64,000 nucleotides of DNA, taken from positions 215,890-279,889 of the forward strand of contig CM007317.1 in NCBI GenBank assembly GCA_000333855.2, read 5' to 3'. Positions 11,258 through 22,156 of the stretch are shown here, in pieces. How positions within the stretch are numbered: position 1 is the first letter of the stretch; each line of letters starts with the position of its first letter. This stretch comes from Endotrypanum monterogeii. Lineage: Eukaryota > Euglenozoa > Kinetoplastea > Trypanosomatida > Trypanosomatidae. A model generated the notes under the pieces. It ran no database searches. It saw only the letters and a list, made by a program, of their open reading frames with translations, and had not been told where the DNA came from. A program made the position numbers and the translations under genes.

Positions 11258-11760
11258 GCTTACTGATCATTGAATGAGTGTCCTTTGGTGTCAAGAGGCA
11301 TCGCCGTCTGTTCTCTCTTCGATGTTCGCGTGTTTATGATTCTGGCGCATTTTCTCACCCGCCTTCGTCGACTCTGACATCCAATCTTCCTTTTTTTTTC
11401 CTTGCCCATATCCTACCCAACGCTTTTTCTGGGATCTGTGACGTATACGCGGACCCGCTCTTCTTCGTGCGTCTTTGTGCGCGTGTTCACCGAACTGGGT
11501 AATGTGCCATGCCTAAAAGCAGCGAGAGGGTGCGACGCTCGATTCTCTTCCCGGGTAGAGAGAGCGCAATCGTTACGGCCAGGAACGTGATAACTTTTTT
11601 TTTGTGTTTAGGTAATCTCCTGTGTCGCTCTCTGCACGCAGCTCGAGCTACCCGGCCCCAGCTCCTTCCCACACTGGGTAGGGGTGCGCACACACTGTGG
11701 CGTTTTTCATTACCACTAACAACGGAAATTATTCCCTACAGAAAGAAAAAAACTTTCAGG

Positions 11761-11781
11761 TCCCCCCTTCCCTTCATCTAG
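11761..11781 (+). promoter_or_regulatory. Probable spliced-leader acceptor for 11796 gene
   Basis: A nearly pure pyrimidine tract (C6 then TTCCCTTC) ends in ATCTAG at 11781, 14 bases before the ATG. A second possible AG lies just upstream at the end of ACTTTCAG. Confidence 0.55.
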
Positions 11782-11795
11782 CCGATTTCGAGAAA

Positions 11796-12254
11796 ATGTT
11801 GCGTTGTACTCAGGCTGTGTGGAAGAATCCTGTCGTGTTTAAACAGGGACAGGGTATGTTCTCGCATCAGTTGAAGCGCATTCTCAACAAGAAGTCATTG
11901 CACAAGTATAACTGGGATCCACTGCCCATGTACGATCCCCGCAAGCTTGTACATGCCAACCGCTACGTGGACCACGACACGTATGAGGAGAAGTACGACC
12001 CACATTGGGAGCACAGTGCTCATCTCGTACCAGATCAGCAGTTCTACAACATCCCTGTGCCAAAGGAGTACAAGGATGCGTATTGGTGGCGTGACTTGCA
12101 GGCCCGCCGCGTCCAGTGCCCGACCGAGTGGGTGCACTTCCGTATGCATACAAAGGATAGGCTCAAGTACGATTTCCAGGATCTTGCTTTCCGTAAGAAG
12201 TTTGAGTATTCGTACGAGGATGTGGTGGCTAACGCCAAAGAGGTGCGCACCTAA
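11796..12254 (+). CDS. Small conserved-type protein, probably mitochondrial
   Basis: 152 residues, not recognised. It starts MLRCTQAVWKNP, a short basic, hydrophobic N terminus without acidic residues that would suit mitochondrial import. The body is rich in Tyr, Trp, His, Lys and Pro with no membrane segment or low-complexity sequence, as in small structural subunits of trypanosomatid mitoribosomes or respiratory complexes. The frame is open 33 codons further upstream without an ATG and across the likely splice acceptor, so the ATG at 11796 is chosen. Its general style resembles the 154-residue product at 21066-21530. Subunit identity cannot be settled by eye. Confidence 0.8.
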   Translation: MLRCTQAVWKNPVVFKQGQGMFSHQLKRILNKKSLHKYNWDPLPMYDPRKLVHANRYVDHDTYEEKYDPHWEHSAHLVPDQQFYNIPVPKEYKDAYWWRDLQARRVQCPTEWVHFRMHTKDRLKYDFQDLAFRKKFEYSYEDVVANAKEVRT

Positions 12255-13326
12255 ACCTCTCAGCAGTGGTGCTCGAAGGATTTTGCATCTTGGTTATGCC
12301 TTCCCCACTTCATCAAACACATCCACTGGCACACTCTCAGAGGCTAGCTTCTCCGCCGTAGCGCCTGCGCTAGTGAGCGCGGCCTCCTAGGAGATTAGGG
12401 GAAACGCACGTGGCAGGATCGACATTTTTTTTTTTATATTGGGTGGGCGTTTGTGGTGGAGGTCGAGTGTGCCCTCTGTTTATGTTGGGCTTGGTTCGTG
12501 CGTTCTCTCTCTCTCTTTTTTGGCGTTAAAATATGACTACTTTGATGATTCTCGCGGTTGCGCCAGGCGGTTGCGAGGAGGTCTGCTCGTCGCGGCGATG
12601 CGGTGTATCCGCTGGTGGTGGTGGTGGGGTCCCTAAAGGTCTGCGTGGGGTTCTTCATCGGTACACCAGTGCGCCTTGTCATATTATTCATGCCTGCTGA
12701 GGCTCTCTCTTTCACACACACACACACACACAGAAAATGCCGCAGAGACAGTATCGTAAATGTCGGGGACAGACTCGTGGAAAGGTGAATGCTGTGGTCG
12801 TTGAGATGGAGGCCAGTCCAGACAAAGGATAGTTGGAAGAGGAGGAGAAATAGGCCCCATCTCTGCTTATTTCACCTGCGAAGGAGGTGACGTGCATAGC
12901 GTTCGCGCCTTTTTTTTTCTTGCTTTGCGGTGGAGTTTACACTTCGTCACGATTACCAACTGACGCTGCGAGGGTGAGGGGGTGGGGTGAGTGGGGTGAT
13001 GAACAAATATGGGTCTAACATCGAGCGTTCGCTATTTATTGCACGATCATGTCTCTTGCCACACATCCCTTTCCATACAATATTTTAAGCGTCACTTCAT
13101 CGAAACACATGTAGGTAGTAGTGTGATACCTGCTTTTCGGTTCCACGTTGGTGCATCTTCAACTCCTTTCTCTTGTTTCCACCCTGTTACATCATTTGAA
13201 AAAGCAGACTCGTAAGGTACTTCACAGAGACACCGCCCCAGCTTCCTATCGGCGCACATTAAATGCCCTGTCCCACAGCTTCAGCCAAAGTTGACTGGTT
13301 ACCCTCCCCCCCTTTCTAGTTCTTTC
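12255..13326. other. Intergenic stretch, no supported gene
   Basis: T-rich and GT-rich with a (CA)n tract at about 12714-12731 and a G/T-rich run around 12970-13005. No frame longer than ~90 codons and none with recognisable content. The final ~50 bases contain two pyrimidine-AG acceptors for the PP2A-B gene. Confidence 0.6.
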
Positions 13327-15693
13327 ATGCTACCTAAACTCAGCGTGGACTGTGCACCTAGCAAACGTACTGCCGCCCTGCCAGAGTCTGATATGGAGCA
13401 CAGGCAGCCTGAAGACAAATACCGCCATGTGGCATCGAGCCAGTCGGCCAACAGCCTCGGTGGCTCGTCTCCAGTGGGTGGCACTTACTCGACTCGTTCG
13501 CTGTCTTCCGCATCCTCTGCTCCAGGCCATGCCAGGTCTCTATCGCCACCGCTCCTGTCTCCATACGAAATACCAATCCTGGAAGACGGGGTTGTGGGCA
13601 TCTCTGACCCAGAAATGACAACCATCCTTGCCGCCAAGTCGCGATACGGCTCAGGCGAGCGTTCTCCGTCCTCGGAAAGACTTGGTGCCATCAGCGGCCT
13701 AAAGGGACCCGGTGGGCATTTTTTCCAGAGCAAGCGCCGCGCCGCACCGCTCACGACATTGGTCGATCACCAACAGGCGCGGCAGACTCTTCCTCAACAA
13801 CCAAAGGAGGGCGATGATGCAGGTGGGAGAGCGGAGGGCACGGGGAAAACGAACGATGGTGGCGCCGCTGAGGGTGCATCCCATGCGCCGAAGCTAAATA
13901 CCCCTTCCTCCATCGTGAAATGCCGAGTGCCTTCATCCTTTGTGTCTTCACGCTCTCCAAGTAGGTCTCCGCCTGCTGCTACTGAGGTTAGTGCTGGTGC
14001 CCGGAGCTCGTCTTCTTCTGGACAGAACACCATATCCACAATGACAGTCGAGGAGGTATACATTGCTGGGAAGCCTTTTCGCATGTACATGAACGGGAAC
14101 TCTACACGTCTCACATCTTCCGACACGCTGGCCGGACCAACGTCTACGGGCAGCAATGGGAACCCTCCTGTCACGGCCGCCGCGTCGTCTGGCACGCACG
14201 CGACAACAAGTTTCCACCAAAACCCTTCGCAGTACGTCTCGGCTCTCGCCACTCAAGGCGACTTTGTCGCGGTTGGTGACCGCACTGGGCGTGTTACTGT
14301 GATGCGCCGTCGGGAAATGGGTGCCGGACCACGCCGCACCCTTCTGGAAATTATTCGCCGCACTGGCGACCCAGAGGAGGGTGAGGTGGCAAATTTTCGC
14401 GCCTCCGCCACCTCTTTAGCCTCATCACCTTGCTCGCTATCTCGCCAGGCTGCCAGCCTTCATCGCGTGCGTGATCCCTATGAATTCTACGTCGCCCAGC
14501 AGGCGTACGTCCCCGTTATTGACACACTCAACAGTGTCGAGGTGTCGCCGACGGTGATGGCATTGTCGTTCCTGCCGCAGTCCGGCCCCACAACGTATCT
14601 GCTTGCAGCGAATGAGAAGATTCCAAAGCTTTACAGGGTGATGCAAGTGCGTGAGTCGGCCAACAGTTTTCGTGCCGTAGACAAAATTGGCACCAAAACG
14701 ATCGGTCCATTGACGGCGAGCGCACGCACCTCCACGACGGCCATGAAGTTGGTTTCCACCTACGCCATGAACCACGAGTACCGTATTCATTCCCTATGCC
14801 CCATTGCGTACAGCGATCAGTTCGCCACGGCGGACGATTCGACCGTGTTGCTGTGGTGCACTGAGTATCCTGATGCCTCGATTGAAATCTACGACCTGCG
14901 CGCTCGCTACGGAGACGGCCCCGAGGAGACCATCCGTGCCGTCCGAAACTATCCACACGAGCCGTTTCTCTTCTTCATTGCCACATCTGGTGGTAGCGTG
15001 CGTGTCGTCGATACACGGCAGACGCTTCGGTTGACTGATCAGACGGCGCAGTTCTTCGTGAACCCTCCGCGCGAAGAGGACGAACCTTTCAGCAGCTTCA
15101 CCAATAGCATTAGCGACTGCGCTCTTAGTCCCTCAGGGCGGTATATTGCGGGTCGTGACTTTATGTCGGTCTGCTTGTGGGATATCCGCATGGCAGCCAG
15201 TGGCGGGGTGCGTAATGGGACTGCGGGTCCGCGTTGGCCAGGTTTTGCTGCGCGCGGCACCGATGCAGCTCCGGAATGCAGCATTGTTCAACGTTGGGCA
15301 TTGCACCCACATCTGCGAGACGACCTCGACACTCTCTACCAGTCAAACCTTCTGTTTGAAAGGTTTGATGTACAGTTTTTGTCAGGCCGGCAAGTCTGTA
15401 CCGGGGGGTTCAACAATACCCTCTACACGATGGACGTGGAGAGCACGAAGACGGACACCACTGACGACGTTCGCACCTTTCTGCTGCTGAGAACTGAAGG
15501 TATTTCTGAATTTCGTCGCACCACCGTCTCGGCCCACCGCCTCGGGGAAGACTACATCAGTGCTGGTCAAGGCCTCGGCTCCCGCATGACGCTCATGTCC
15601 CGGCCATGCATGTCGATGAGCGGGTCATGCGGAATGATGATGTCCTGCGGACAGGCGGTGCTGCAGCTTAGCTACAACGGGTTATTCATGTAA
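13327..15693 (+). CDS. PP2A regulatory subunit B (PR55/B55)-like WD-repeat protein
   Basis: 788 residues. The segment ~300-720 follows the B55 family along its length: a first repeat with G-D-x-T-G-R-V, then an N-E-K-I-P-K-L-Y strand in the place of the family's T-N-D-K-T-I-K-L-W, then H-E-Y-R-I-H-S, then the highly characteristic S-I-S-D-x-x-x-S-x-S-G-R-Y-I-x-x-R-D-x-x-S-V-x-x-W-D (about 592-617), and near 690 a G-x-F-N-N-x-x-Y segment. B55 subunits target the PP2A catalytic/scaffold core to mitotic and other phosphoproteins. Family members are ~450 residues; here ~300 extra N-terminal residues are Ser/Pro/Ala-rich and probably disordered, and the last ~70 residues are extra. The frame opens at a TTG 12 codons upstream, but the ATG at 13327 follows a pyrimidine tract and AG (13318-13319). 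Confidence 0.82.
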   Translation: MLPKLSVDCAPSKRTAALPESDMEHRQPEDKYRHVASSQSANSLGGSSPVGGTYSTRSLSSASSAPGHARSLSPPLLSPYEIPILEDGVVGISDPEMTTILAAKSRYGSGERSPSSERLGAISGLKGPGGHFFQSKRRAAPLTTLVDHQQARQTLPQQPKEGDDAGGRAEGTGKTNDGGAAEGASHAPKLNTPSSIVKCRVPSSFVSSRSPSRSPPAATEVSAGARSSSSSGQNTISTMTVEEVYIAGKPFRMYMNGNSTRLTSSDTLAGPTSTGSNGNPPVTAAASSGTHATTSFHQNPSQYVSALATQGDFVAVGDRTGRVTVMRRREMGAGPRRTLLEIIRRTGDPEEGEVANFRASATSLASSPCSLSRQAASLHRVRDPYEFYVAQQAYVPVIDTLNSVEVSPTVMALSFLPQSGPTTYLLAANEKIPKLYRVMQVRESANSFRAVDKIGTKTIGPLTASARTSTTAMKLVSTYAMNHEYRIHSLCPIAYSDQFATADDSTVLLWCTEYPDASIEIYDLRARYGDGPEETIRAVRNYPHEPFLFFIATSGGSVRVVDTRQTLRLTDQTAQFFVNPPREEDEPFSSFTNSISDCALSPSGRYIAGRDFMSVCLWDIRMAASGGVRNGTAGPRWPGFAARGTDAAPECSIVQRWALHPHLRDDLDTLYQSNLLFERFDVQFLSGRQVCTGGFNNTLYTMDVESTKTDTTDDVRTFLLLRTEGISEFRRTTVSAHRLGEDYISAGQGLGSRMTLMSRPCMSMSGSCGMMMSCGQAVLQLSYNGLFM

Positions 15694-16940
15694 GGCGCAT
15701 GGAGGATTTCGTGGAGGTGAGGTGCATGGGCATGCTTTTGTCTTGCTTCATCTTTTTCCCCTTTGTGATCTCCTTTTTTTTTTGTGTGTGTGTGTGTGTG
15801 TTTTCTCCTGTCGTCACTTCTCGGTGCTTTGAGAGTGATGCATCGCAGGCGGATCTAGAACTTATACCCATACAGGCTTGTGTGCATGTGTGTGATATTT
15901 ACGGTGTCGTGCAGTGCAATACAACCGCTCAAGCTTGGTCAGAGGGAGAGCGACGCATCAAAGCGGTCCGCTGATGTGCCGAATATATCGTCCCAATATT
16001 CTTTGTTCCTTTTCACATGGGGACTTACAGTTTCCGCTATCCTGAGATGGGCTTTTGATACAAAGTTTGTCAATGGCGGCATGGAGGGGAGGGGGAGAGG
16101 GCATGTGTTGGTATCGTTTTCTCGTGCCTTGATCAGCCAGCCTTTCACGTGTGCTTTTCGGCATATCCTCACGCGTCTGCACTCGCCTTATTGTGCGCAT
16201 AACGAATAGACTGCTGTATTCCAGGCATTTTTATTCCTCTTTTCCACCATGCTCAGCACCGTTCCAATCTCCACCACTGACACTGCCTTGAGTTGCCGAT
16301 ATCTCGCTTTCACAGAAATAGACCAGTCCTCCTCCTCCTCCTCCTCCTCCTCGTATCCGTGACCTCGGTACTGCAATGGTTTTGTTATGTATTCAGTACT
16401 TTCGAACTCTCCTTCCTCCCCACCCTGTACACACGCACACACGCACGCACATACACGCACACACACACACACACGCACACATTTAAACGCAGATACAACC
16501 CAGCACGTCTGTTTATTTTCTCATTTGAAACTTGTATGTGTACTAAAAGAAAACGCGAGCCCAAGCGGATCGACTCCTGTAGCGCTTTTCTATTTTTTTC
16601 TTCGCTTTTCCTTACATTAAATCTTTTACTCACTCTTCCTCTTCCGACTGATCAGAGTAGATTCAGGGGCCGTCTCATTGTGTGCCCCTTTTATTGATCT
16701 TGTTCCTGCACCGTATAATGGGCGTGATTGTTCGTGCTGAATTATAGCCAAACGATATCGAGAAGACACTCCAGAACACTCCCTCCGCAATCAAAGAGGG
16801 ATCGCTGTCCTGGGAACTTCTCGTGTACGATTCCCGTCGCCCCTGTTTTTTTTTTTTAATTCGTGTTCGCAGCTTATTTCTTTTTTCTTTTTTCTTTTTC
16901 TTTTCCTGCTTAAGCGTATCCGGGTACCATACAGGTCATA
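15694..16940. other. Intergenic stretch with simple repeats
   Basis: Contains a T-run followed by (GT)n at 15774-15800, (TCC)n at 16327-16354, a CA-rich tract at about 16429-16481 and a long T/C tract at 16872-16910. No coding frame is supported. Confidence 0.6.
16872..16934 (+). promoter_or_regulatory. Strong polypyrimidine tract and spliced-leader acceptor for ERG4
   Basis: About 38 bases of nearly pure T with a few C (16872-16910) are followed by AG at 16913-16914 and a second AG at 16933-16934, the latter seven bases before the ATG. Either could be the acceptor. Confidence 0.65.
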
Positions 16941-18431
16941 ATGCCGCCGAGGAAGAGGTCTACTAGCCGTGCCGCCTCTCGCAGCCGCTCCAACTCGCGC
17001 AAGGCAAGCAATGGGCACTCCAACACTCCTAAAACCACCAAGGCCCTCACTCCCGAGGAGTCGTACCACACCGTGGGGAGGCTCCGCTTCACTCCTGAGA
17101 AGGATCGATGGAATGGTGAGTGGGAGTTCGGTGGCCCTATCGGTGTGGCGGCCATCATGCTATGTTCGCACGTTCTTATTTACTACTTTTACGTTTGTGT
17201 TGAGTTGTTTCAAGGAGCGATCATCTATCCTGGTCACCCCATGCTGAAGGGTAAGCAGATGCAGACGGTGTTTTTATCCTTTCTGGCCGAGCACGCCAGC
17301 CCCACGATGCAGTCATTCGGCATGTTTTTCGCCTTCCTTATCCTCGAGTATTTGTTGGCTCTAGTGCTACCAGCTTTGTACGTGAAAGGGCTGCCGCTTC
17401 ACTCGGAGAACGAGTGCCGATTGACGTACAAGTGCAATGCTGTCGGTGCGTGGTACTGCGTGCTCATCATCGTGGGTCTGCTTCACTACTATGGAGTGTA
17501 CCCCCTCTACCACCTTCGCCAAAATTACGGTCACTTCCTCACTGCTGCCACCATCACTGCTGACGTCATCGCTGTTTGGGTTTACATCAGCGGCTTCAAG
17601 CGCCGTATTCGTACGACTGGGTGTTTCATCTACGACTTCTTTATGGGCAGCGCCCTGAACTATCGGCTACCAGGGGGCATCGACGTGAAGATGTTTGCCG
17701 AGTGCCGAAACTCATGGGTCCTCCTCATGATGCTCACCCTCAGCTGCGCCGCGGAGCAGTACCGGGATCTTGGGTACATCACCAGCAATATGATCTTCAT
17801 GATTGCTGCACACCTGCTGTACGTCAACGCCATTCAAAAGGGCGAGGAGTGCATCATCTCAACGTGGGATATCTACTATGAAAAGTTTGGCTGGATGCTG
17901 GCGTACTGGAACACCTGCGGTGTGCCGTTCCTCTATTGCATGCAGTCTGTGTATATACAGACAGTCTTAAAGGACAAGCAGCATCCCTCATGGGTCTTGG
18001 TACTGATGGGGTGCACCCTTTTGGTGGCATACTACATTTGGGATACAACCAACTCGCAGAAAAATCGCTTCCGCATGCGTCGTAGCGGTGTGCCGATGAA
18101 TATCATCCTCAACAGTTCATTCCCACAGATGCCGTGGCGGTACATCGAGAATCCCCGCACGCTCAAGAGTCCCGCCGGTGAACTGTTTGTGGACGGCTTC
18201 TACCGTTACAGCCGAAAGCTGCACTACACCGTGGACCTCGTGATGGCGTTCCTATGGGGTAGTGCGTGCGGCTTCAATTCCTTTATTCCTTTCTTCTATT
18301 TTTTCTTTTTTCTCAGTCATCTTATCGACCGCGAGCGTCGTGACGAACACCGCTGTAGGGTCAAGTATGGCAAAATGTGGGACGAGTATGTGAAGCTTGT
18401 ACCCTACAAGTTCATTCCGTACATCTACTAG
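16941..18431 (+). CDS. ERG4: Sterol C-24(28) reductase, ERG4/ERG24 family
   Basis: 496 residues, polytopic. Sterol C-24(28) reductase uses NADPH to reduce the side-chain double bond in the last steps of ergosterol-type sterol synthesis in the ER membrane; trypanosomatids make such sterols. Evidence: multiple hydrophobic spans (e.g. ~67-90, 125-147, 170-190, 205-220, 258-275, 282-297, 320-340, 350-366, 432-460). The ERG4-type block at 301-320 contains G-E-E-C-I-x-x-T-W-D-x-x-Y-E-K-x-G. The C-terminal family signature at ~460-496 shows L-x-D-R-x-R-R-D-E-x-R-C, K-Y-G-x-x-W-x-x-Y and the terminal P-Y-K-F-I-P-Y-I-Y. The G-E-E-C-I block favours ERG4 over the C-14 reductase ERG24. The N-terminal ~35 residues are basic and Ser-rich, as in lamin-B-receptor-like relatives. 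Length is normal for the family. Confidence 0.88.
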   Translation: MPPRKRSTSRAASRSRSNSRKASNGHSNTPKTTKALTPEESYHTVGRLRFTPEKDRWNGEWEFGGPIGVAAIMLCSHVLIYYFYVCVELFQGAIIYPGHPMLKGKQMQTVFLSFLAEHASPTMQSFGMFFAFLILEYLLALVLPALYVKGLPLHSENECRLTYKCNAVGAWYCVLIIVGLLHYYGVYPLYHLRQNYGHFLTAATITADVIAVWVYISGFKRRIRTTGCFIYDFFMGSALNYRLPGGIDVKMFAECRNSWVLLMMLTLSCAAEQYRDLGYITSNMIFMIAAHLLYVNAIQKGEECIISTWDIYYEKFGWMLAYWNTCGVPFLYCMQSVYIQTVLKDKQHPSWVLVLMGCTLLVAYYIWDTTNSQKNRFRMRRSGVPMNIILNSSFPQMPWRYIENPRTLKSPAGELFVDGFYRYSRKLHYTVDLVMAFLWGSACGFNSFIPFFYFFFFLSHLIDRERRDEHRCRVKYGKMWDEYVKLVPYKFIPYIY

Positions 18432-18519
18432 AAGCAGCTTATTAATATGCTGATGTGCATGGATGCCTCTCTCCCTTTCTTTTTTTCCTTTTTGAAACGT
18501 ATCGCACATTGATGACGAA

Positions 18520-18542
18520 GAATATATTTATATATTTATATA

Positions 18543-18583
<41 letters not shown>

Positions 18584-18600
18584 GTATCTATATATAGATA
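18520..18600. repeat. AT-rich low-complexity block
   Basis: Mixture of TA and TTTA repeats over ~80 bases, just downstream of ERG4. Confidence 0.9.
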
Positions 18601-20246
18601 CATATTTCCTTGACATATTTTTTTCCGTTCTCACGTTTTACTTATATTTTACTGATTTTCGCTTTACCATTCCACGAAACAGGGGACAGAAAAAAAAAGG
18701 AAACAACCGCCCCCCTCCACCTCCGAACGAAAAAAAAATCAGCTCCGCAACGACTCCGAATGGATCAGTGCATAGGGTGAGGGATGCTTTGTTGCCTCAA
18801 TTCCATGTGGCGTTTGAATGACCAAAAAAAAAAAGGTTCGGAGAGCAGGTAAACGTTTCGTTGCTTTCTACTGAGAAAGAAAGTTTTTATTTTTTATTAT
18901 TCATTAGTTCGCGGATGCGCTGTGTGCACTGTTCCCATGATTATAGAGAAAGACAAGGTGTGTCGCTGGTGGGGGCAGTGGCCGCATTGAGTGGGGGGGG
19001 AGAGGGGTATGTGAGGCTTCTGGTTTGAGGATACGACTGAAGTCTAGCAGGGTGTGTGAGCGGTGGGTAAGGTACACACTGAGTAGAGAGGAAAAAACTT
19101 CTTCCATACCCAGATGCATGTAGTGTGCCGTCACACCACACACTTGCCTACGCTGACATTGCGCTGCTGCGGTTCAACCCTGGAGTAACCCTTTAAATAC
19201 ATCTTCCCGATAATCAGTGTTTATTGCTCCGCCATCCAGTGACGCCCCTCTCACATGGTCGCAGGTGGCACGCCGTAACTCACGCGTTCAAGGAAAGCGA
19301 TCGGTAAAAAAAAACAGAATGCATAGCGTAAAGGACAACCTTTGACTTTTTTTTCTAGATATCTTCCCCTGTCTTATCCGCGGGGAAAACCAATGTAAAG
19401 AATGAGGTGAACCAAGCTCATCATACAATATCAAAAAAAAATCTCGCAATTCATCGTTCCACCGTAGAGGGGGGAGTGGGGGAGAGACAGAAAGATATTT
19501 GCCAGCGACACTACAGAAACGGAAAATATTTCGTAAGGATATGAGACTGCGAAGTACTGGAGGTTGATTGTGTGTATGTATGTATGGGCATATGTTTATG
19601 TTTTGTTTATTCCTTTTTTTTTTGTATACGCCTACGTACGATGCCCGAGAAAGAAAAAGGCTTTCGATGCGTTGTAGAAGAAGAATAGGGAGTTTTGTTG
19701 GTACTCTCGAAATCGAGGACCGTTAAATGGCTGCAGTGCCGGGGGCGAGGGGAGGCGTATCCCTTCAAGAAAACCAAATGTAGCCGTTACACCTCTCACA
19801 CAGGTGCTTGGTGCATCGTTGTGACAGAGTGGATGCATAGGAAAAAAAAAAAGGTGCTGTACGTGCGCAAACTACACCGATGTGGGCTAATGATTGCGAA
19901 GATGGAGTGGAAAGGATTACGATGATGAGCAACAGAGGCTACAGGTGACGTTTTTTTTTCTTCCTGATGTGACACCTCTAAGTAGGGCATGGCGCTCTAA
20001 GAATGCGTGAACTATCGTATTTTTCCTCCCGCCTCCCGTGCCCTTCCATCCCGTGGACAGAAGAATAAGGCGATAGAAGCTTCCAGAGATTTTTCTTACC
20101 TTTCAGTTCGTGGCCCGGCACCTGTGCACTATTCCTGTTTGAGGTCAGTCCAAGACGAACATACAGCTTGTGTCGGTGTCACGTACCCTAAAAAAAAAAA
20201 AAACGTGGCATTGGTTTCTCTGACCAATCGTAATCGTTTACGGTCC

Positions 20247-20274
20247 ACACACACATATACATATACATATATAC

Positions 20275-20312
<38 letters not shown>

Positions 20313-20315
20313 GTT
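20247..20315. repeat. (CA)n/(TA)n compound microsatellite
   Basis: Alternating CA then CATATA and TA units, with a GTATAT interruption. Confidence 0.9.
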
Positions 20316-21065
20316 ATAAATATACGCGTGCCTATGCGTTTTTTTTGATGATCAAAAGCATGGACTAATAAGATTCCGTTACATGAAAGGCACTATCGGA
20401 CGGTTTTTGGCAGAAGGAACACGAAAGAGAAAAGGCGGGTATGGGAGCAAAGTATGATGTGTAGTGCTCCAGTCGATGGGCATATCTGGAATGTGTGAGA
20501 GGGGTCGGGGCGGATAAAGAAGAGAAGAGCTGAGTCAGCGCCTATACAAACGCATCGATTTATTCTTTGGCGTATATGACCCACTATTGCCTCCTATACA
20601 CTTGAGGCGGGAGGGGGGGGGGTCGAATGCGTCTTCCCGTTTACATGGACGGCACTATACAAGACGAAGGGTGTGCACTGACTCTTTTTTTTTTCGTGTC
20701 ACCACATTTTCGCCTCCATCCGTCCCTCGATCCGCATGTATACTGTTGTGTTTCCTGCTTTCTGTTCTTGGAGTGTGTACGGTGACGGAGTCTTACGCTT
20801 CGTTCCTCCCTTTATGTTGCTCTGCCCCGCTGGAATAGGGGTCCCCCCCTTTTTCTTTGCTGCCCCTCTTTTGCTCTCTCTTTTTTTTTTTTCTTGCCTG
20901 CGCGGACTGTCTCCCAGTCGTCGTCGTCGTCGTCGTCTTTTTCTACCTTTCTCTTTGTCCCCTCGTCTTTCACTTTTCACCTCCGTGCTGCACATGTCTG
21001 CGACCGTATGGAATGCTTTCACACATAATGACTATGTGCGCGAGGAACTCTCTTGAGTCTGCGCT

Positions 21066-21530
21066 ATGCTGCGTCGTGCGTGCGTGCTGGCAGACAGCTT
21101 CAAGGAGCACTACCACCGCGTGCACCTTCCACGCCGCCTAGCCCTGCAGCGGTATGTGAAGCGGGAGGAGGCTCGCCTCAAAACACAGAAAAGTAAGTCG
21201 GCTGCTGCTGCCAATGGATTGCAGCCTGGTGAGGTGCCCTACAAGTACAACCGCTGGTGGGTCTCCAATGATCACGAGTTTGTGCACCAATTCGCTTTTG
21301 TCGAGGACCCCGACGTCACGCGAGAGAAGCGTACGACGTTGCCTCTCGTCACAAAGGAAAACATTTGGAAAGAGCCACAGCAGACCTTCTTCCTGCCCTT
21401 TGCGCCGTTCGTGCGTGTAGTAGACTACGCCAAAGATCCAGATACGAAGTTCCTGAAGCCGGTGAACATCCCACGTTGGAAGGACTACATGCAGCGCACA
21501 AAGCCAGTTGTTCCCCGAACCTGGTACTAG
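21066..21530 (+). CDS. Small conserved-type protein, probably mitochondrial
   Basis: 154 residues, not recognised. It begins MLRRACVLADSF, then a basic stretch rich in His, Arg and Lys to ~45. The middle has a Tyr-Asn-Arg-Trp-Trp segment near 60 and the C terminus is Pro/Lys/Tyr-rich ending in a Trp-Tyr pair. No membrane segment. Size, basic character and aromatic content fit a small mitoribosomal or respiratory-complex subunit, which is inference. The first AG after the upstream pyrimidine tract is at 21043-21044. Upstream ATGs (around 20995-21034) lie before it and would be removed by trans-splicing. Confidence 0.78.
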   Translation: MLRRACVLADSFKEHYHRVHLPRRLALQRYVKREEARLKTQKSKSAAAANGLQPGEVPYKYNRWWVSNDHEFVHQFAFVEDPDVTREKRTTLPLVTKENIWKEPQQTFFLPFAPFVRVVDYAKDPDTKFLKPVNIPRWKDYMQRTKPVVPRTWY

Positions 21531-21895
21531 CGAATGTATTCGGTGTTCCGCAGTTGCAATGTCTGACGATATGGGACGCATATCTGTGTCTTTGGATACA
21601 CTTCAGGCACCGGCTGCTGTTGGCGGTGCGTTCAGCGGTTTGCTCACAACGTTAAACGCTACCATATGAAGCCTTTCCGCAGCAGCTGCTGCGCATATAA
21701 ATTCATATATATATCTGTGTGTGTGTGTGTGGGGGGTCTAGGCTCGTCTCGAGTCTGCAAAAAGAGCCGATGCTTGGGGAAATGCACCGAAATAAGGTGT
21801 GCAGGGCCTTCCCGCATCGCAGTGTTCAATGAGGGGCTGATAAAGCGGGGCGTGTGCTCGATTGTGTGCATGGGTGCATCGATACATTCTACTGG

Positions 21896-22156
21896 ATGGG
21901 GCTTATCCCTGCCCCCCCTCCCCCCGTTGTCAATGGCCTTTCCATATTCCTATTTTTATTCACATTTGCTGTGCTGCTCCGAGAGCTCCGGCGGCTACCG
22001 ACATGTACGGAGGGTTTTTCACGCATCTTTGATCTCTGGAAGTTGGTGCCCCTCGACGCTTTCTTGGGCGGCACGGGGGTTACAGTGCTGTCCTTTTTTA
22101 TCTACTCCCTTACGTTCCGTACCTCTTTTCTCACGTGCGTCCCCGAACATAAATAA
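21896..22156 (+). CDS. Candidate small two-TM protein
   Basis: 86 residues, not recognised. Two hydrophobic segments (~12-30 and ~55-79) flank a charged, Arg-rich loop with F-D-L-W-K. Codons after the first third favour C or G in the third position, unlike the surrounding AT-rich spacer. The frame also opens 14 codons upstream at a GTG, but 21896 is the first ATG. Against it: there is no good pyrimidine tract directly upstream, and an overlapping frame is also open. Small membrane proteins of this size occur in ER and mitochondrial complexes, so it is reported as a candidate. Confidence 0.42.
   Translation: MGLIPAPPPPVVNGLSIFLFLFTFAVLLRELRRLPTCTEGFSRIFDLWKLVPLDAFLGGTGVTVLSFFIYSLTFRTSFLTCVPEHK

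Larger units (their letters stand above)
9866..11795. other. Intergenic stretch with simple repeats and a G-rich hairpin
   Basis: Contains (AT)n then (GT)n at 10077-10104, (GT)n near 10240-10258 and 10362-10388, (CA)n and (TA)n near 10757-10801, several T runs, and a perfect inverted repeat at 11206-11257. No coding frame is supported. Confidence 0.6.
18432..21065. other. Long intergenic stretch, no supported gene
   Basis: 2.6 kb. It holds a TA/TTTA-rich block (18520-18600), many A and T homopolymers, a TA/CA compound repeat (about 20247-20315), a G8 run near 20615 and (GTC)n at about 20921-20937. Small frames on both strands have no convincing content. The C/T-rich last ~150 bases are probably the splice region of the 21066 gene. 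Confidence 0.6.
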
